Shown: positions 63,679 through 64,000 of the stretch, in pieces
Numbering within the stretch: the first letter of the stretch is position 1
Layout: each line of letters begins with the position of its first letter
NCBI GenBank assembly: GCA_021292105.1
Contig: CM037865.1
Coordinates: 18,569,033 to 18,633,032 of the forward strand
DNA: 64,000 nt
Source: Anadara kagoshimensis
Lineage: Eukaryota > Mollusca > Bivalvia > Arcoida > Arcidae
Direction: 5' to 3'
Program-made: the position numbers and the translations under genes
Notes under the pieces: model-generated
Database searches by the model: none
Told to the model about the DNA's origin: nothing
What the model saw: only the letters and a program-made list of their open reading frames with translations

Positions 63679-64000
63679 TAGCTCGCCTGAGCACAAAGTG
63701 CTCAAGTGAGCTATTGTGATCAGTCTTTGTTCATCGTGCGTCCTGTGTTGTTCATCAACTTTTCATTCTTAACACTCTAGAGAGGCAACAGGTTTTGTTA
63801 TAACTTCATCAAACTTGTCCAGAATGGTGTTGAGGACAAAAGCTAAGTCAAGTTCGTATATGGGTCATGTTGGGTCAAAAAGTCAGTCACTTGGTAAAAT
63901 CATAGAAAAACCTTTTTAACACTCTAGAGTCCATATTTTTATCCAATCTTCATACAATTGGTCCAGAACAATGTTCATGACCAAACCAAGGTCAAGTTCA
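63679..64000 (+). repeat. Bivalve-type dispersed repeat, runs off the window
   Basis: Starts TAGCTCGCCTGAGCACAAAG, TGCTCAAGTGAGCTATTGTG, then TTAACACTCTAGAG, GTCCAGAATGGTGTTGAGGA. This family is very common in bivalve genomes as I recall them and is the main clue to the organism. Confidence 0.75.

Overview
The window looks like a stretch of a bivalve mollusc genome. The basis is the bivalve-type repeat beginning TAGCTCGCCTGAGCACAAAG at its right end, tRNA-headed SINEs whose tails read 'CTCAATATAAGTGAAA...', short exons in long AT-rich introns, and heavy minisatellite content. No bacterial, viral or CRISPR content was recognised. A run of exactly 1000 Ns at 38396-39395 is an assembly gap.

Region 1 (about 3.3-30 kb, minus strand) carries most of one host gene: a ubiquitin-specific protease resembling USP16/USP45. 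I assembled about 15 exons by hand from splice signals and reading phase. They include the Cys box (GLPNIGMTCFMNSILQ), the YDQQDSYE motif, the FGG segment, and a terminal exon with the catalytic His and Asp motifs. Upstream are Lys-rich 72-bp exons and an exon made of about ten 15-residue repeats. The introns hold a foldback repeat family, a 60-bp minisatellite, a 24-bp minisatellite, a mariner fossil, and a 1.4-kb terminal-inverted-repeat element with TA flanks. Three links in the exon chain were not found.

Region 2 (about 30-45 kb) has a small inverted-repeat element, the 3' end of a LINE, then two large satellites separated by the gap. The first is built on a 13-bp module (units 26 and 39 bp) with a longer period near 3.19 kb. 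The second has a 45-bp unit with a longer period near 2.36 kb.

Region 3 (about 45.7-64 kb) is a nest of repeats. A segment of about 2.6 kb occurs twice (copy A near 45.7-47.5 plus 56.7-57.5 kb; copy B near 59.7-60.2 plus 61.8-63.7 kb). Copy A was split by a 9.26-kb element with a TTAA duplication. Inside that element sits a 4.1-kb hAT transposon whose decayed gene fuses an OTU-type cysteine protease domain to a TTF zinc finger and hAT transposase. Copy B was split by a different hAT-like element. The OTU-hAT fusion and the dated nest of insertions are the most unusual things here.

All gene calls rest on reading motifs and splice sites by eye; no alignment or search was run.
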